Positions 26,407 to 34,907 of a stretch of DNA of 64,000 nt are shown here, in pieces; within the stretch, counting starts at the first letter, position 1; each line of letters begins with the position of its first letter. The notes beneath the pieces are model-generated. The model worked only from the letters and a program-made list of their open reading frames with translations. It did not search any database and had not been told where the DNA came from. The position numbers were made by a program, and so were the translations under genes. Location: assembly GCF_900290235.1 (NCBI RefSeq), contig NZ_OLMK01000042.1:81324-145323 (forward strand). Direction: 5' to 3'. This DNA comes from Streptomyces sp. MA5143a (GTDB lineage Bacteria > Actinomycetota > Actinomycetes > Streptomycetales > Streptomycetaceae).

Positions 26407-27636
26407 ATGTCCCAGGAAGTCCTCAGCCTGACCTCGAAGTTCGTCAGCACCCCCGGCGGCTTCACCAGCCTCCGCGAGCAGGCCCCCCTCGTCCGGGTGA
26501 CCCTCCCGGACGTCGAGACCCCGGTCTGGCTGCTGACCCGCTACGAGGACGCCAAGGCCGCCCTCACGGACCCCCGCTTCGTGCGGGACAACCGCAAACT
26601 CCCCGGCGAGGACGGCCCGAGCATCGCCGACCAGATGATCGAGGCGTACGGGCTGCCCGCGGAGTACCGCGACTACCTCGGCATCCTCGTCCTGGCCGAC
26701 GGCGAGGACCACACCCGGATGCGCACCCTGATCACCCGCGCCTTCACGGCCCGCCGTATCAACGCCCTGCGCCCGAAGATCGAGAAGATCACCCACGACC
26801 TCTACACGGCGATGGCCGCCAAGGGCGAGGCCGACCTCCTGGAGGACCTCAGCCATCCCCTCGCCGGCTTCGGCGTCTGCGAACTCATCGGCGTCGACGC
26901 GGCCGACCAGCCGCAGATCTGCGCGTGGATCCGCGACTACATCTCGGGCGACCCGGAGCGGTTCATCCCGGCCCTCAAGGGCATGGTCGAGCACTGCAAG
27001 AAGCTCATCGAGGAGCGCACGGCCGCCCTCTCGGACGACCTGATCTCCGAGCTGATCCGGGTGAGCCGGGAGGAGGGCGACTTCGGTGAGACCGAGATCG
27101 TCGCGATCTTCCTGCTGCTGATCAACACGGGCATCATGCCGCCCGCCCACTTCATCGCCGACGCGATCCTCGCCCTGCTCGACCACCCCGACCAGCTCGC
27201 CCGGCTGCGCGAGGAGCCCGAGCTGCTCGCCGGCCGCGCGGTCCCGGAGCTCCTCCGCTTCACCACACCCGTCCCGATCGGCGCCCCCATGTACGCCACC
27301 GAGGACCTGGAGCTGGGCGGTATGCCGGTCAAGCAGGGCGAGGTGGTCACGGCGGCGCTGGTCGGTGTGAACCACGACCCGCGCGAGTTCCCCGGCGGCG
27401 CCGACAAGCTCGACATCGGCCGTGAACTCGGCCGCGGCGTCGGCCACATGGCCTTCGGTCACGGTCCGCACTTCTGCATCGGTGCCGCCCTCGCCCGTCT
27501 CCAGGCCGAGGTGGTCCTGGAGACCCTCTTCGTCCGCAACGACGGCCTGACCCTCGCCGTGGACCGCGAGGCGCTGGAGTACGTGGCGATGCCGGGCGAC
27601 GGCATCCACCTGGTGTCGCTCCCGGTGCGCCTCTGA
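26407..27636 (+). CDS. Cytochrome P450 with non-canonical I-helix
   Basis: 409 residues from the ATG at 26407, which has GGAG 6 bp upstream; an in-frame ATG at 26359 adds 16 residues without a good ribosome site. The haem ligand is C357 in FGHGPHFCIG, and the K-helix ExxR lies in VPELLRF. In the I helix, where most bacterial P450s have AGxET(T), residues 241-246 are TGIMPP: the acid/alcohol pair used to protonate bound oxygen is missing and two prolines follow. It is a soluble enzyme that would need ferredoxin partners encoded elsewhere. It sits at the end of the peptide cluster, so tailoring of piperazate or the acyl part is plausible. The altered I helix suggests either an unusual reaction, as in some P450s that do not use the normal oxygen-activation relay, or substrate-assisted protonation. 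Confidence 0.92.
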   Translation: MSQEVLSLTSKFVSTPGGFTSLREQAPLVRVTLPDVETPVWLLTRYEDAKAALTDPRFVRDNRKLPGEDGPSIADQMIEAYGLPAEYRDYLGILVLADGEDHTRMRTLITRAFTARRINALRPKIEKITHDLYTAMAAKGEADLLEDLSHPLAGFGVCELIGVDAADQPQICAWIRDYISGDPERFIPALKGMVEHCKKLIEERTAALSDDLISELIRVSREEGDFGETEIVAIFLLLINTGIMPPAHFIADAILALLDHPDQLARLREEPELLAGRAVPELLRFTTPVPIGAPMYATEDLELGGMPVKQGEVVTAALVGVNHDPREFPGGADKLDIGRELGRGVGHMAFGHGPHFCIGAALARLQAEVVLETLFVRNDGLTLAVDREALEYVAMPGDGIHLVSLPVRL

Positions 27637-27650
27637 CCCTGAGGGGTCAG
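27633..27650 (+). terminator. Short hairpin over the P450 stop codon
   Basis: CTGACCC (27633-27639) pairs with GGGTCAG (27644-27650) around a TGAG tetraloop; the stop codon is inside the stem. Confidence 0.5.
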
Positions 27651-27741
27651 GGCCCTCTTCTCCGGCAGCCATGGACTGAACACCCACCCCTGGTCGATCC
27701 TTGACGGACAGACGTGGGGGCCGGGTTCACATCCCTTGGAC

Positions 27742-27777
27742 ATCCCCGTACAGATCCCCGTACACGATTCCCGTACT
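27742..27777. repeat. Three iterated 11-mers
   Basis: ATCCCCGTACA occurs at 27742-27752 and 27754-27764, and the variant ATTCCCGTACT at 27767-27777, spaced 12 and 13 bp apart, about one helical turn. They could be regulator-binding iterons before the small kinase gene. Confidence 0.55.
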
Positions 27778-27794
27778 TCTCGAACACCCTGATC

Positions 27795-27819
27795 AACGGC
27801 CCGCCCGGAGCGGGCCGTT
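27795..27819. terminator. Perfect 10-bp hairpin
   Basis: AACGGCCCGC (27795-27804) pairs with GCGGGCCGTT (27810-27819) around CCGGA. It lies 67 bp before the kinase-like gene and may end transcription from the P450 side. Confidence 0.5.
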
Positions 27820-27886
27820 CGGTCATGTACGGGCTCCTCGGCGGTACGCACCCGGCTCGTCCACCAGATCCGAGAGGAGACGAGCC

Positions 27887-28384
27887 ATGGCCGACGCCGT
27901 TCTGCCCGACCCGGTTCTGATCGTGCTGCTGGGCGCGGCGGGCAGTGGGAAGAGCGCGCTCGCCGGAGCCTGGCCGCCGAGCGCGGTGCTGGAGCTGGAC
28001 GAGTTCCGGGAGCGGATCTGCGACGACCCGATCGACGAGGACGCCACGGACGAGGCGGTCCACGTCCTGGGCGAGGTGCTGGAGGCGCGGCTGGCGCGCC
28101 GGCTGACGACGGTCGTCGACGCAGACGGTCCCGACCGGGTGGTGCGGGCGAAACTGCTCGACATCGCCGGCCGGCACCGGGTCCCGGCGGCCGCGCTGAT
28201 CATGACCACGCCGCTGGAGACCTGTCTGGAGCGCAACGCCCGGCGCCCGCCGGAACGCCGTGTCCCCGACGACGTCGTACGCCTCCAGTACGCGGAGACG
28301 GTCGACGCGACGCCCGGCCTGCCGGGGGAGGGGTTCGGGCATGTGGAGGCGGTGTACGGAGGGCCGATGCGGCTGGTGAGCTGA
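27887..28384 (+). CDS. Small P-loop ATPase/kinase-like protein
   Basis: 165 residues from the ATG at 27887, preceded by GAGAGGA. The Walker A motif GAAGSGKS is at residues 14-21, followed by LELDEFRERICDD, as in zeta-toxin-like or polynucleotide-kinase-like P-loop proteins that act on a phosphoryl acceptor. TVVDADGPDR and TTPLETCLERNARRP fit the later nucleotide and lid regions of these kinases. The substrate is unknown. It stands alone between the P450 and argC with gaps of about 250 and 194 bp, so it is probably not part of either group. Confidence 0.8.
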   Translation: MADAVLPDPVLIVLLGAAGSGKSALAGAWPPSAVLELDEFRERICDDPIDEDATDEAVHVLGEVLEARLARRLTTVVDADGPDRVVRAKLLDIAGRHRVPAAALIMTTPLETCLERNARRPPERRVPDDVVRLQYAETVDATPGLPGEGFGHVEAVYGGPMRLVS

Positions 28385-28498
28385 GCCCGCGGTCTTCCGT
28401 GGAATCCTTGAACGCCTGGTCAGCGGGGCGGTGGTGCCGTGTCGGCGCCGCCGCCCCGTTCGCTGTGCGCGGCCGGGGAGGAACAGCTCCGCATCATT

Positions 28499-28512
28499 GT
28501 CATGAACATGAC
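28499..28512. promoter_or_regulatory. Palindrome upstream of argC, candidate operator
   Basis: GTCATG-AA-CATGAC is a perfect 6+2+6 palindrome 66 bp before the argC start. Arginine operons are controlled by ArgR through AT-rich palindromic ARG boxes; this site has a similar size and position but not a close consensus match, so ArgR binding is only a possibility. Confidence 0.45.
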
Positions 28513-28578
28513 TGAACGCCTTGTTGGGGTGCTCCGACCCCGGTTACAACGGCAACCCATGCCAATCCGGGAGGGGTC

Positions 28579-29607
28579 ATGACAGTGCGAGCAGCCGTAG
28601 CCGGAGCGAGCGGATATGCGGGAGGTGAGCTTCTCCGCCTGCTGATCGGGCACCCGGAGGTGGAGATCGGCGCCCTGACGGGGAACGCGAACGCCGGGCA
28701 GCCGCTGGGCGGACTCCAGCCTCATCTGCCGCCCCTGGCGGACCGCGTGTTGGAACCGACGACCACCGAGGTGCTGAGGGGCCACGACGTCGTGTTCCTC
28801 GCCCTGCCGCACGGCCAGTCGGCGGCCGTCGCCCACGAACTGGGCCGCGACGTGTTGGTCGTGGACTGCGGCGCCGACTTCCGGCTGCGCAGCTCCGGCG
28901 ACTGGGAACGCTTCTACGGCTCCCCGCACGCCGGCACCTGGCCCTACGGCCTGCCCGAACTCCCCGGCGGGCGCGAGCTGCTGCGGAGCACGAACCGGAT
29001 CGCGGTACCGGGCTGCTACCCGACCGCCGTCTCCCTCGCCCTCTTCCCCGCGTACGCCGCCTCTCTCGCCGAACCCGAGGCCGTCGTCGTCGCCGCGTCG
29101 GGGACCTCCGGCGCGGGCAAGGCGGCCAAGCCGCACCTCCTCGGCTCCGAGGTCATGGGGTCGATGAGCCCGTACGGCGTGGGTGGTGAACACCGGCACA
29201 CCCCTGAAATGATGCAGAACCTGAGCGCCGCCGCGGGGGAGCCGGTCTCCGTCTCCTTCACCCCGACCCTGGCGCCCATGCCCCGCGGCATCCTCGCCAC
29301 GTGCAGCGCGAAGGCGAAGCCCGGGACCACCGCCGACGACGTACGCGCCGCGTACGAGAAGGCACTGCACGACGAACCGTTCGTCCGGCTGCTGCCCGAG
29401 GGGCAGTGGCCCGCCACCGCCGCCGTGTACGGGTCGAACGCCGCACAGATCCAGGTCGCCCTCGACACCTCGGCCGGCCGGATCATCGCGATCAGCGCCA
29501 TCGACAACCTCACCAAGGGCACCGCGGGGGGTGCCGTCCAGAGCATGAACATCGCCCTCGGGCTCCCCGAGGACCTGGGGCTTTCCACGATCGGAGTCGC
29601 ACCATGA
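28579..29607 (+). CDS. argC: N-acetyl-gamma-glutamyl-phosphate reductase
   Basis: 342 residues. It reduces N-acetyl-glutamyl-phosphate to the semialdehyde with NADPH, the third step of ornithine synthesis. The dinucleotide site AGASGYAGGEL is at the N-terminus, the catalytic cysteine is C146 in VPGCYPT, and the C-terminal KGTAGGAVQSMN is the standard family ending. It is the first gene of a coupled set; its stop overlaps argJ by 4 bp (ATGA). GGGAGGGG just before the ATG is a strong ribosome site. Length is normal. Confidence 0.97.
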   Translation: MTVRAAVAGASGYAGGELLRLLIGHPEVEIGALTGNANAGQPLGGLQPHLPPLADRVLEPTTTEVLRGHDVVFLALPHGQSAAVAHELGRDVLVVDCGADFRLRSSGDWERFYGSPHAGTWPYGLPELPGGRELLRSTNRIAVPGCYPTAVSLALFPAYAASLAEPEAVVVAASGTSGAGKAAKPHLLGSEVMGSMSPYGVGGEHRHTPEMMQNLSAAAGEPVSVSFTPTLAPMPRGILATCSAKAKPGTTADDVRAAYEKALHDEPFVRLLPEGQWPATAAVYGSNAAQIQVALDTSAGRIIAISAIDNLTKGTAGGAVQSMNIALGLPEDLGLSTIGVAP

Positions 29608-30755
29608 GCGTCACCGCAGCGAAAGGTTTCACGGCGGCGGGCGTCGCCGCCGGAATCAAACAGAACGGCAATCCGGACCTCGCCCTCGTGGTCAACAACG
29701 GGCCGCGGTCGGCCGCCGCCGGCGTCTTCACCTCCAACCGCGTCCAGGCCGCCCCCGTCCAGTGGTCCCGCGAGGCCCTCGCCGACGGCCATGTGTCCGC
29801 GGTCGTCCTCAACTCCGGCGGCGCCAACGCCTGCACGGGCGCCGAGGGCTACCAGGACACGATCACCACCGCCCAGCGGGCCGCGGAGCTGCTCGGCCGC
29901 GGCGTCGAGGAGATCGCGGTCGCCTCGACCGGCCTCATCGGCGTACGGCTGCCGATGGACAGGCTGCTCACGGGCCTGGAGACGGCCGCCGGGCAGCTGT
30001 CCGAGCACAGCGGCGAGAAGGCCGCCATCGCCATCAAGACCACCGACACCGTGCACAAGACAGCCGTGTACCAGGGCGACGGCTGGACCGTCGGCGGCAT
30101 GGCCAAGGGCGCCGGCATGCTCGCCCCCGGCCTCGCCACCATGCTGGCCGTGATCACCACCGACGCCGACCTGCCAAGTGCCGTGCTGGGGAAGGCACTT
30201 CGCGACGCCACCCGGACCACCTTCGACCGCGTCGACTCCGACGGCTGCATGTCCACCAACGACACCGTCCTGCTCCTCGCCTCGGGCGCCGCCGAAGTCG
30301 CCCCCGCCGAGGAGGAGTTCGCCGAGGCGGTACGCGCCGTCTGCGCCGACCTCGCCCGGCAGCTGATCGGCGACGCCGAGGGCGCGAGCAAGGACATCCG
30401 CATCGAGGTGACCGGCGCCGACAGCGAGACCGACGCCGTCGAGGTGGGCCGCACCATCGCCCGCAACAACCTCCTCAAGTGCGCCCTCCACGGCGAGGAC
30501 CCCAACTGGGGCCGGGTGCTGTCCGCGATCGGCACCACCTCCGCCGTCTTCGACCCGGACCGCCTGAACGTCGCCATCAACGACGTCTGGGTCTGCAAGG
30601 GCGGCTCGGTCGGCGAGGACCGCTCGCTGGTCGACATGAGCGGCCGCGAGGTCCGCATCACCGCCGACCTCGCCGCCGGCACCGAGTCCGCCGTGATCTG
30701 GGCCAACGACCTGACAGCCCAGTACGTCCACGAGAACAGCGAGTACTCGTCGTGA
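29604..30755 (+). CDS. argJ: Glutamate N-acetyltransferase / ornithine acetyltransferase
   Basis: 383 residues from the ATG overlapping the argC stop. The proenzyme cleaves itself at the Ala-Thr bond of KGAGMLAPGLATML; T179 becomes the nucleophile. It moves the acetyl group from N-acetylornithine to glutamate, which recycles acetyl groups and releases free ornithine, so no separate ArgA or ArgE is needed. The C-terminal half has the usual NNLLKCALHGEDPNWGR motif. Its stop overlaps the argB GTG. Free ornithine is exactly the substrate of the N-hydroxylase at 23492-24805. Confidence 0.97.
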   Translation: MSVTAAKGFTAAGVAAGIKQNGNPDLALVVNNGPRSAAAGVFTSNRVQAAPVQWSREALADGHVSAVVLNSGGANACTGAEGYQDTITTAQRAAELLGRGVEEIAVASTGLIGVRLPMDRLLTGLETAAGQLSEHSGEKAAIAIKTTDTVHKTAVYQGDGWTVGGMAKGAGMLAPGLATMLAVITTDADLPSAVLGKALRDATRTTFDRVDSDGCMSTNDTVLLLASGAAEVAPAEEEFAEAVRAVCADLARQLIGDAEGASKDIRIEVTGADSETDAVEVGRTIARNNLLKCALHGEDPNWGRVLSAIGTTSAVFDPDRLNVAINDVWVCKGGSVGEDRSLVDMSGREVRITADLAAGTESAVIWANDLTAQYVHENSEYSS

Positions 30756-31762
30756 CCTCACCCATAGGAACCGGCGCCGACGCCGGACCCGACAGCCCTC
30801 TCACCCCCACCGGCATGGCCGCCGACCGCAGACAGAAGGCGCTGCCCAAGGCCCACGCCCTGGTCGAGGCACTGCCCTGGATGGCCCGCCACCGGGGCAA
30901 GACCATCGTCATCAAGTTCGGCGGCAACGCCATGGTCGACCAGTCCCTCAAGGCGGCCTTCGCGCAGGACATCCTGTTCCTGCGGCACGCCGGCCTGAAC
31001 CCCGTCGTCGTGCACGGCGGCGGCCCGCAGATCAGCGCCCAGCTCGAACGCCTCGGTCTGAAGTCCCACTTCACCGGCGGCCTCAGGGTCACCACCGACG
31101 AGACCATGGACGTCGTCCGCATGGTCCTCGCCGGCCAGGTCCAGCGCGAACTCGTCGGCCTCCTCAACGAGCACGGACCGCACGCCGTCGGCATGACCGG
31201 CGAGGACGCCCGGCTGATGACCGCCGTGAAGTGCTACGCCGACGTCGACGGCAAACCGGTCGACATCGGCCGCGTGGGCGAGGTCGCCACCGTGGACGCC
31301 GGGGTCGTCCAGGCCCTGATCGACAACGGCCGCATCCCGGTCATCTCCTCCATCGCCCGCAGCTCCGACGCCAAGGACGCGGCCGAGGGCGGCGTCTTCA
31401 ACGTCAACGCGGACACCGCGGCCGCCGCCCTCGCCGCCGCGCTCGGCGCCGAGATGCTGCTCATCCTCACCGACGTCGAGGGCCTGTACGCGGACTGGCC
31501 GCACAGCGAGGAGGTCATCCCGAGGCTCAGCGCGAGCGAACTGCGCGATCTGCTGCCCGGCCTGGCCAGCGGCATGATCCCCAAGATGGAGGGCTGCCTG
31601 CACGCCGTCAGCAACGGGGTGCGCACCGCCCGCGTCATCGACGGCCGGGTCAAGCACTCGATCCTGCTGGAGATCTTCACCAACGAGGGCATCGGCACGA
31701 TGGTCGTGCCCGACGAGACCGAGTCCATGGCAGCCACGGCCCGAATGGAGGCGGCCGCATGA
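30752..31762 (+). CDS. argB: Acetylglutamate kinase
   Basis: 336 residues from the GTG at 30752, coupled to the argJ stop; an ATG at 30815 would give a shorter N-terminus closer to the usual 300 residues. ATP-grasping KFGGNAM and VVHGGGPQI are near residues 50-90, and NVNADTAA and the kinase C-terminal helix follow. It phosphorylates N-acetylglutamate and is the usual point of arginine feedback. I cannot tell by eye whether the N-terminal arginine-sensing helix is intact; a desensitised copy would suit secondary metabolism. Confidence 0.96.
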   Translation: MTSPIGTGADAGPDSPLTPTGMAADRRQKALPKAHALVEALPWMARHRGKTIVIKFGGNAMVDQSLKAAFAQDILFLRHAGLNPVVVHGGGPQISAQLERLGLKSHFTGGLRVTTDETMDVVRMVLAGQVQRELVGLLNEHGPHAVGMTGEDARLMTAVKCYADVDGKPVDIGRVGEVATVDAGVVQALIDNGRIPVISSIARSSDAKDAAEGGVFNVNADTAAAALAAALGAEMLLILTDVEGLYADWPHSEEVIPRLSASELRDLLPGLASGMIPKMEGCLHAVSNGVRTARVIDGRVKHSILLEIFTNEGIGTMVVPDETESMAATARMEAAA

Positions 31763-32973
31763 GCGGCGATACGACCGGTACCGCACCCGGCACACCCGGC
31801 GACCTCACCCGCCGCTGGCGGGGCGCCATGATGGACAACTTCGGCACCCCGCGACTGCCGCTGGTGCGCGGCAAGGGCACCCGCGTCTGGGACGCGGACG
31901 GACGGGAGTACCTGGATCTGCTGGCCGGGATCGCGGTCAACTCCCTCGGCCACGCGCACCCGGCGATCCTCAGCGCCCTCACCGAGCAGGCGGCCGGTCT
32001 CGGCCACATCTCCAACTTCTTCGTGGCCGAGCCGACGGTCGCCCTCGCCGAGCGCCTCCTCGAACTCTCCGGCCGTGCGGGCCGCGTGTACTTCTCCAAC
32101 TCCGGCGCCGAGGCCAACGAGGCCGCCTTCAAGATGGGCCGGCTCACGGGCCGCCCCCACATGGTCGCCGCCGCCGGAGGCTTCCACGGCCGCACCATGG
32201 GCGCTCTCTCCCTCACCGGCCAGCCGGCCAAACGCAACCCCTTCGCCCCGCTCCCCGGCCCGGTCGACCATGTCCCGTACGGCGACGTGGACGCCCTGCG
32301 CGCCACGGTCACCCGGGACACCGCGGTGCTGATCCTGGAGCCGATCCAGGGCGAGAACGGCGTGATCGTCCCGCCCCCCGGCTATCTGACGGCGGCCCGT
32401 GAGATCACCGAGGCCACCGGCACCCTCCTCGTCCTCGACGAGGTGCAGACCGGCATCGGCCGTACCGGCCACTGGTTCGCCGCCCAGGCCGAGGGAGTCG
32501 AGGCGGACGTCGTCACCCTGGCCAAGGGGCTCGGCGGCGGCCTCCCGATCGGCGCGACCCTCGCGTTCGGCTCCGCGGCCGACCTCCTCACCCCCGGCAC
32601 CCACGGCTCCACGTTCAGCGGCAACCCGATCGTCTGCGCGGCGGCCCTGGCGGTCCTGGAGACCATCGAGAGCGAGAACCTGCTGGCCCAGGTGAAGCGG
32701 GTGGGGGAGAGGCTGCGTACGGGCATCGAGGCCCTGGCACACCCCTGGGTGACCGAAGTACGCGGCACGGGCCTGCTGCTGGGCATCGCCCTGCGGGAAC
32801 CAAGGGCCGCGGACGTCCAGCAGAAGGCCCAACAGGCGGGCTTCCTGGTCAACGCGGCAACCCCGAACGTGATCCGCCTGGCACCCCCACTGATCCTGAC
32901 GGAGGAAGACGCGGACCACTTCGTACACCAACTCCCGTCCATCTTGGACGAAACGCGGTCTGTGCCGAGCTAG
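31759..32973 (+). CDS. argD: Acetylornithine aminotransferase
   Basis: 404 residues from the ATG overlapping the argB stop. It is a class III PLP aminotransferase: NSGAEANEAAFK binds the cofactor phosphate, VLDEVQTGIGRTG holds the aspartate that contacts the ring nitrogen, and K256 in TLAKGLGGG forms the Schiff base. It converts N-acetylglutamate semialdehyde to N-acetylornithine. It is the last gene of the coupled argCJBD set; the argR gene that, as I recall, follows argD in other Streptomyces is absent and a convergent transporter comes next. Confidence 0.96.
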   Translation: MSGDTTGTAPGTPGDLTRRWRGAMMDNFGTPRLPLVRGKGTRVWDADGREYLDLLAGIAVNSLGHAHPAILSALTEQAAGLGHISNFFVAEPTVALAERLLELSGRAGRVYFSNSGAEANEAAFKMGRLTGRPHMVAAAGGFHGRTMGALSLTGQPAKRNPFAPLPGPVDHVPYGDVDALRATVTRDTAVLILEPIQGENGVIVPPPGYLTAAREITEATGTLLVLDEVQTGIGRTGHWFAAQAEGVEADVVTLAKGLGGGLPIGATLAFGSAADLLTPGTHGSTFSGNPIVCAAALAVLETIESENLLAQVKRVGERLRTGIEALAHPWVTEVRGTGLLLGIALREPRAADVQQKAQQAGFLVNAATPNVIRLAPPLILTEEDADHFVHQLPSILDETRSVPS

Positions 32974-33062
32974 GGGCGCGGGGAACGGCGCGACAAGCCA
33001 CGAATGACGCGCGGTCGCCCACGCTCAGAACCTCCCGAGCTCAAAGGCGCAAACCCCCCAAA

Positions 33063-33110
33063 GACGACGGCGGGCTCCACGGGAATACCCCCGTGGAGCC
33101 CGCCGTCGTC
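33063..33110. terminator. Perfect 21-bp bidirectional terminator hairpin
   Basis: Arms 33063-33083 and 33090-33110 are perfectly complementary around the 6-nt loop AATACC. It sits between convergent argD and the MFS transporter gene and would serve both. Confidence 0.9.
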
Positions 33111-33124
33111 ACGATCACACCGCC

Positions 33125-34663
33125 TCAGTGAACCCCCACCACCTCCGGCTCCTTCTCCTCGCCCGCGTCACCCGCCGGGGGCGCCTCCCCCTTGCCCGCC
33201 CCCTTCATCAGGAACAGCGCCAGCACGGCCGCACCCACGACCCCCGCCGCACCCACCGTGAAGCTGCTGGACACCGCGTCGGTGAACGCCTCGTGGACGG
33301 TCGAGACGAGCCCCGCGTCGTTCGTCCGCGCGGCCACGGCGAGCCCCTCGCCGATCGTCTCCCGCGCGGCGGCCGGCGCGGACTGCGGCATCTCGGAGGT
33401 GTACGTGCTGGACAGCACCGCACCCAGCACCGCCACACCGAACGCCGCACCCGCCTGCTGGATGGTGTCGTTGAGGGCGGAGCCGACACCCGCGTGCTCC
33501 TGGGGAACCGCCCCCATGAGCGCCGCGATCGCCGCCGGCATCGCGAGACCCGCGCCCGCGCCCATCAGCACCATCGCCACCGACAGCGTCCCGAAGCCGT
33601 CCCCGGGGGACAGCGTCGACAGGGTGGCGAACCCGCCGGCGATGACCAGCAGACCGGAGACGGCGAGCGCCCGGTTGCCGATCTTCTTGGCGAGCGCGGC
33701 GCCGACCCCGTTGAAGACGAGCGAGGCGACGGCCGCGGGCATGAAGGCGAGGCCGGTCTTCGTGGGCGAGTAGCCCAGCACGAACTGGAGGTACTGCGTG
33801 AGCACCAGCATCAGACCGCCGTTGGCGAACGTCAGCAGGACCAGCGAGAAGCTCGACCCGGTGAACACCCGGTTCCGGAACAGCGCCACGGGCATCATCG
33901 GCTCGGGGATCCGGGTCTCCCAGATCCCGAAGGAGACCAGCGCGACCACGGCCACCACGGCCGCCGTCAGCGTGGCGGGATGGGTGATGCCGTCCTTCGG
34001 CCACTCGTTGATCGCCCAGACCAGGGCTGTCATACCGACGACGGACAGCACCGTGCCGACCGGGTCCGGCTTGCGCCAGGGCCCCTTGGACTCCGGCATC
34101 AGCACCAGCGCCGAGACGATGGCGAGCGCCGCGATCGGGATGTTGATGAGGAAGACGGCGCCCCACCAGAAGTGGGCGATGAGGACACCGCCGAACACGG
34201 GCCCGCCGACCAGCCCGATCATGGCCACCGCGCTCCACGCGCCGATCGCCTTGGGCCGCTCGTCCTCGTCGAAGACCGTGATGAGGATGGACAGGGTGCT
34301 CGGCATCAGCAGAGCGCCGCCGATACCCATCAGCACACGGGCGAAGATCAGCATCTCCGCGCTGCCGGCCCAGGTGGCCAGCACGGAGGCGGCCCCGAAC
34401 ACCGTCAGGCCGATGATCATGACCTTGCGGCGGCCGTACCGGTCGGACAGGCTCCCCGCGGTCAGCAGCAGACCGGCGAAGACCAGCATGTACGACTCCA
34501 GGATCCACTGGATGTCCTGGGCGCTCGCCTTGAGGTCCTCGGCGATCGGTGGGACCGCCACCGTCAGCACCATGTTGTCGATGACCAGCACCAGCGTGCT
34601 GAGGCACAACACGATCAGGATCAGCCAGCGGCGTGGATGACGCTCCGTGACGTCGACTTCCAT
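33125..34663 (-). CDS. DHA2-family MFS multidrug efflux transporter
   Basis: 512 residues with about 14 hydrophobic segments and no signal peptide, typical of the QacA/EmrB group of proton-coupled drug exporters. LSDRYGRRK between helices 2 and 3 is MFS motif A; GGPVFGGVLI corresponds to antiporter motif C. The C-terminus is a charged tail (GDAGEEKEPEVV). It is divergent from the TetR gene, the classic arrangement of a pump and its repressor, and its promoter holds half of the AAACCGC operator described below. It could export the peptide made upstream or a toxic lipid precursor; the substrate cannot be told from sequence. Confidence 0.92.
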   Translation of the reverse strand: MEVDVTERHPRRWLILIVLCLSTLVLVIDNMVLTVAVPPIAEDLKASAQDIQWILESYMLVFAGLLLTAGSLSDRYGRRKVMIIGLTVFGAASVLATWAGSAEMLIFARVLMGIGGALLMPSTLSILITVFDEDERPKAIGAWSAVAMIGLVGGPVFGGVLIAHFWWGAVFLINIPIAALAIVSALVLMPESKGPWRKPDPVGTVLSVVGMTALVWAINEWPKDGITHPATLTAAVVAVVALVSFGIWETRIPEPMMPVALFRNRVFTGSSFSLVLLTFANGGLMLVLTQYLQFVLGYSPTKTGLAFMPAAVASLVFNGVGAALAKKIGNRALAVSGLLVIAGGFATLSTLSPGDGFGTLSVAMVLMGAGAGLAMPAAIAALMGAVPQEHAGVGSALNDTIQQAGAAFGVAVLGAVLSSTYTSEMPQSAPAAARETIGEGLAVAARTNDAGLVSTVHEAFTDAVSSSFTVGAAGVVGAAVLALFLMKGAGKGEAPPAGDAGEEKEPEVVGVH

Positions 34664-34708
34664 GACGAAACCTTTCGAACAGAGTGTGGGGCTGCTCCGG
34701 ACCTCAAT

Positions 34709-34733
34709 AAAACCAGCAACGCGGTTTGTTATC
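34709..34733. promoter_or_regulatory. Candidate operator (type 1) at the MFS promoter
   Basis: AAAACCAGCAACGCGGTTT with a following GTTAT carries the right arm GCGGTTTGTT seen at 39076-39085 and a degraded left arm. It lies 46-70 bp upstream of the transporter start. Confidence 0.5.
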
Positions 34734-34814
34734 CAGTCGGTTTCGCGCCGCCCGCGCCGAACGTCTTCGAGTCGCCGCTTCGGGCCGTCGGTGTCCGTAC
34801 GGCGTGCGCTCGTC

Positions 34815-34843
34815 GAACACCGTACGATGAGCGTACAGTGTTC
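34815..34843. promoter_or_regulatory. Candidate TetR operator (type 2), divergent MFS/TetR region
   Basis: GAACACCGTACG (34815-34826) and CGTACAGTGTTC (34832-34843) form 12-bp arms with one mismatch around a 5-bp spacer. A further half-site, CCGTACGGTGTTT, follows at 34851-34863. The same arms recur at 35739-35788. Confidence 0.65.
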
Positions 34844-34907
34844 GCAAGCTCCGTACGGTGTTTCCAGATGCCGTTACCCTGAAGCCCGGGAAAGACGAGG
34901 AGGCCGC

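Noticed and set aside
28499..28512. Definite ARG box
   Set aside because: The palindrome does not match the consensus closely, so it is reported only as a candidate operator.
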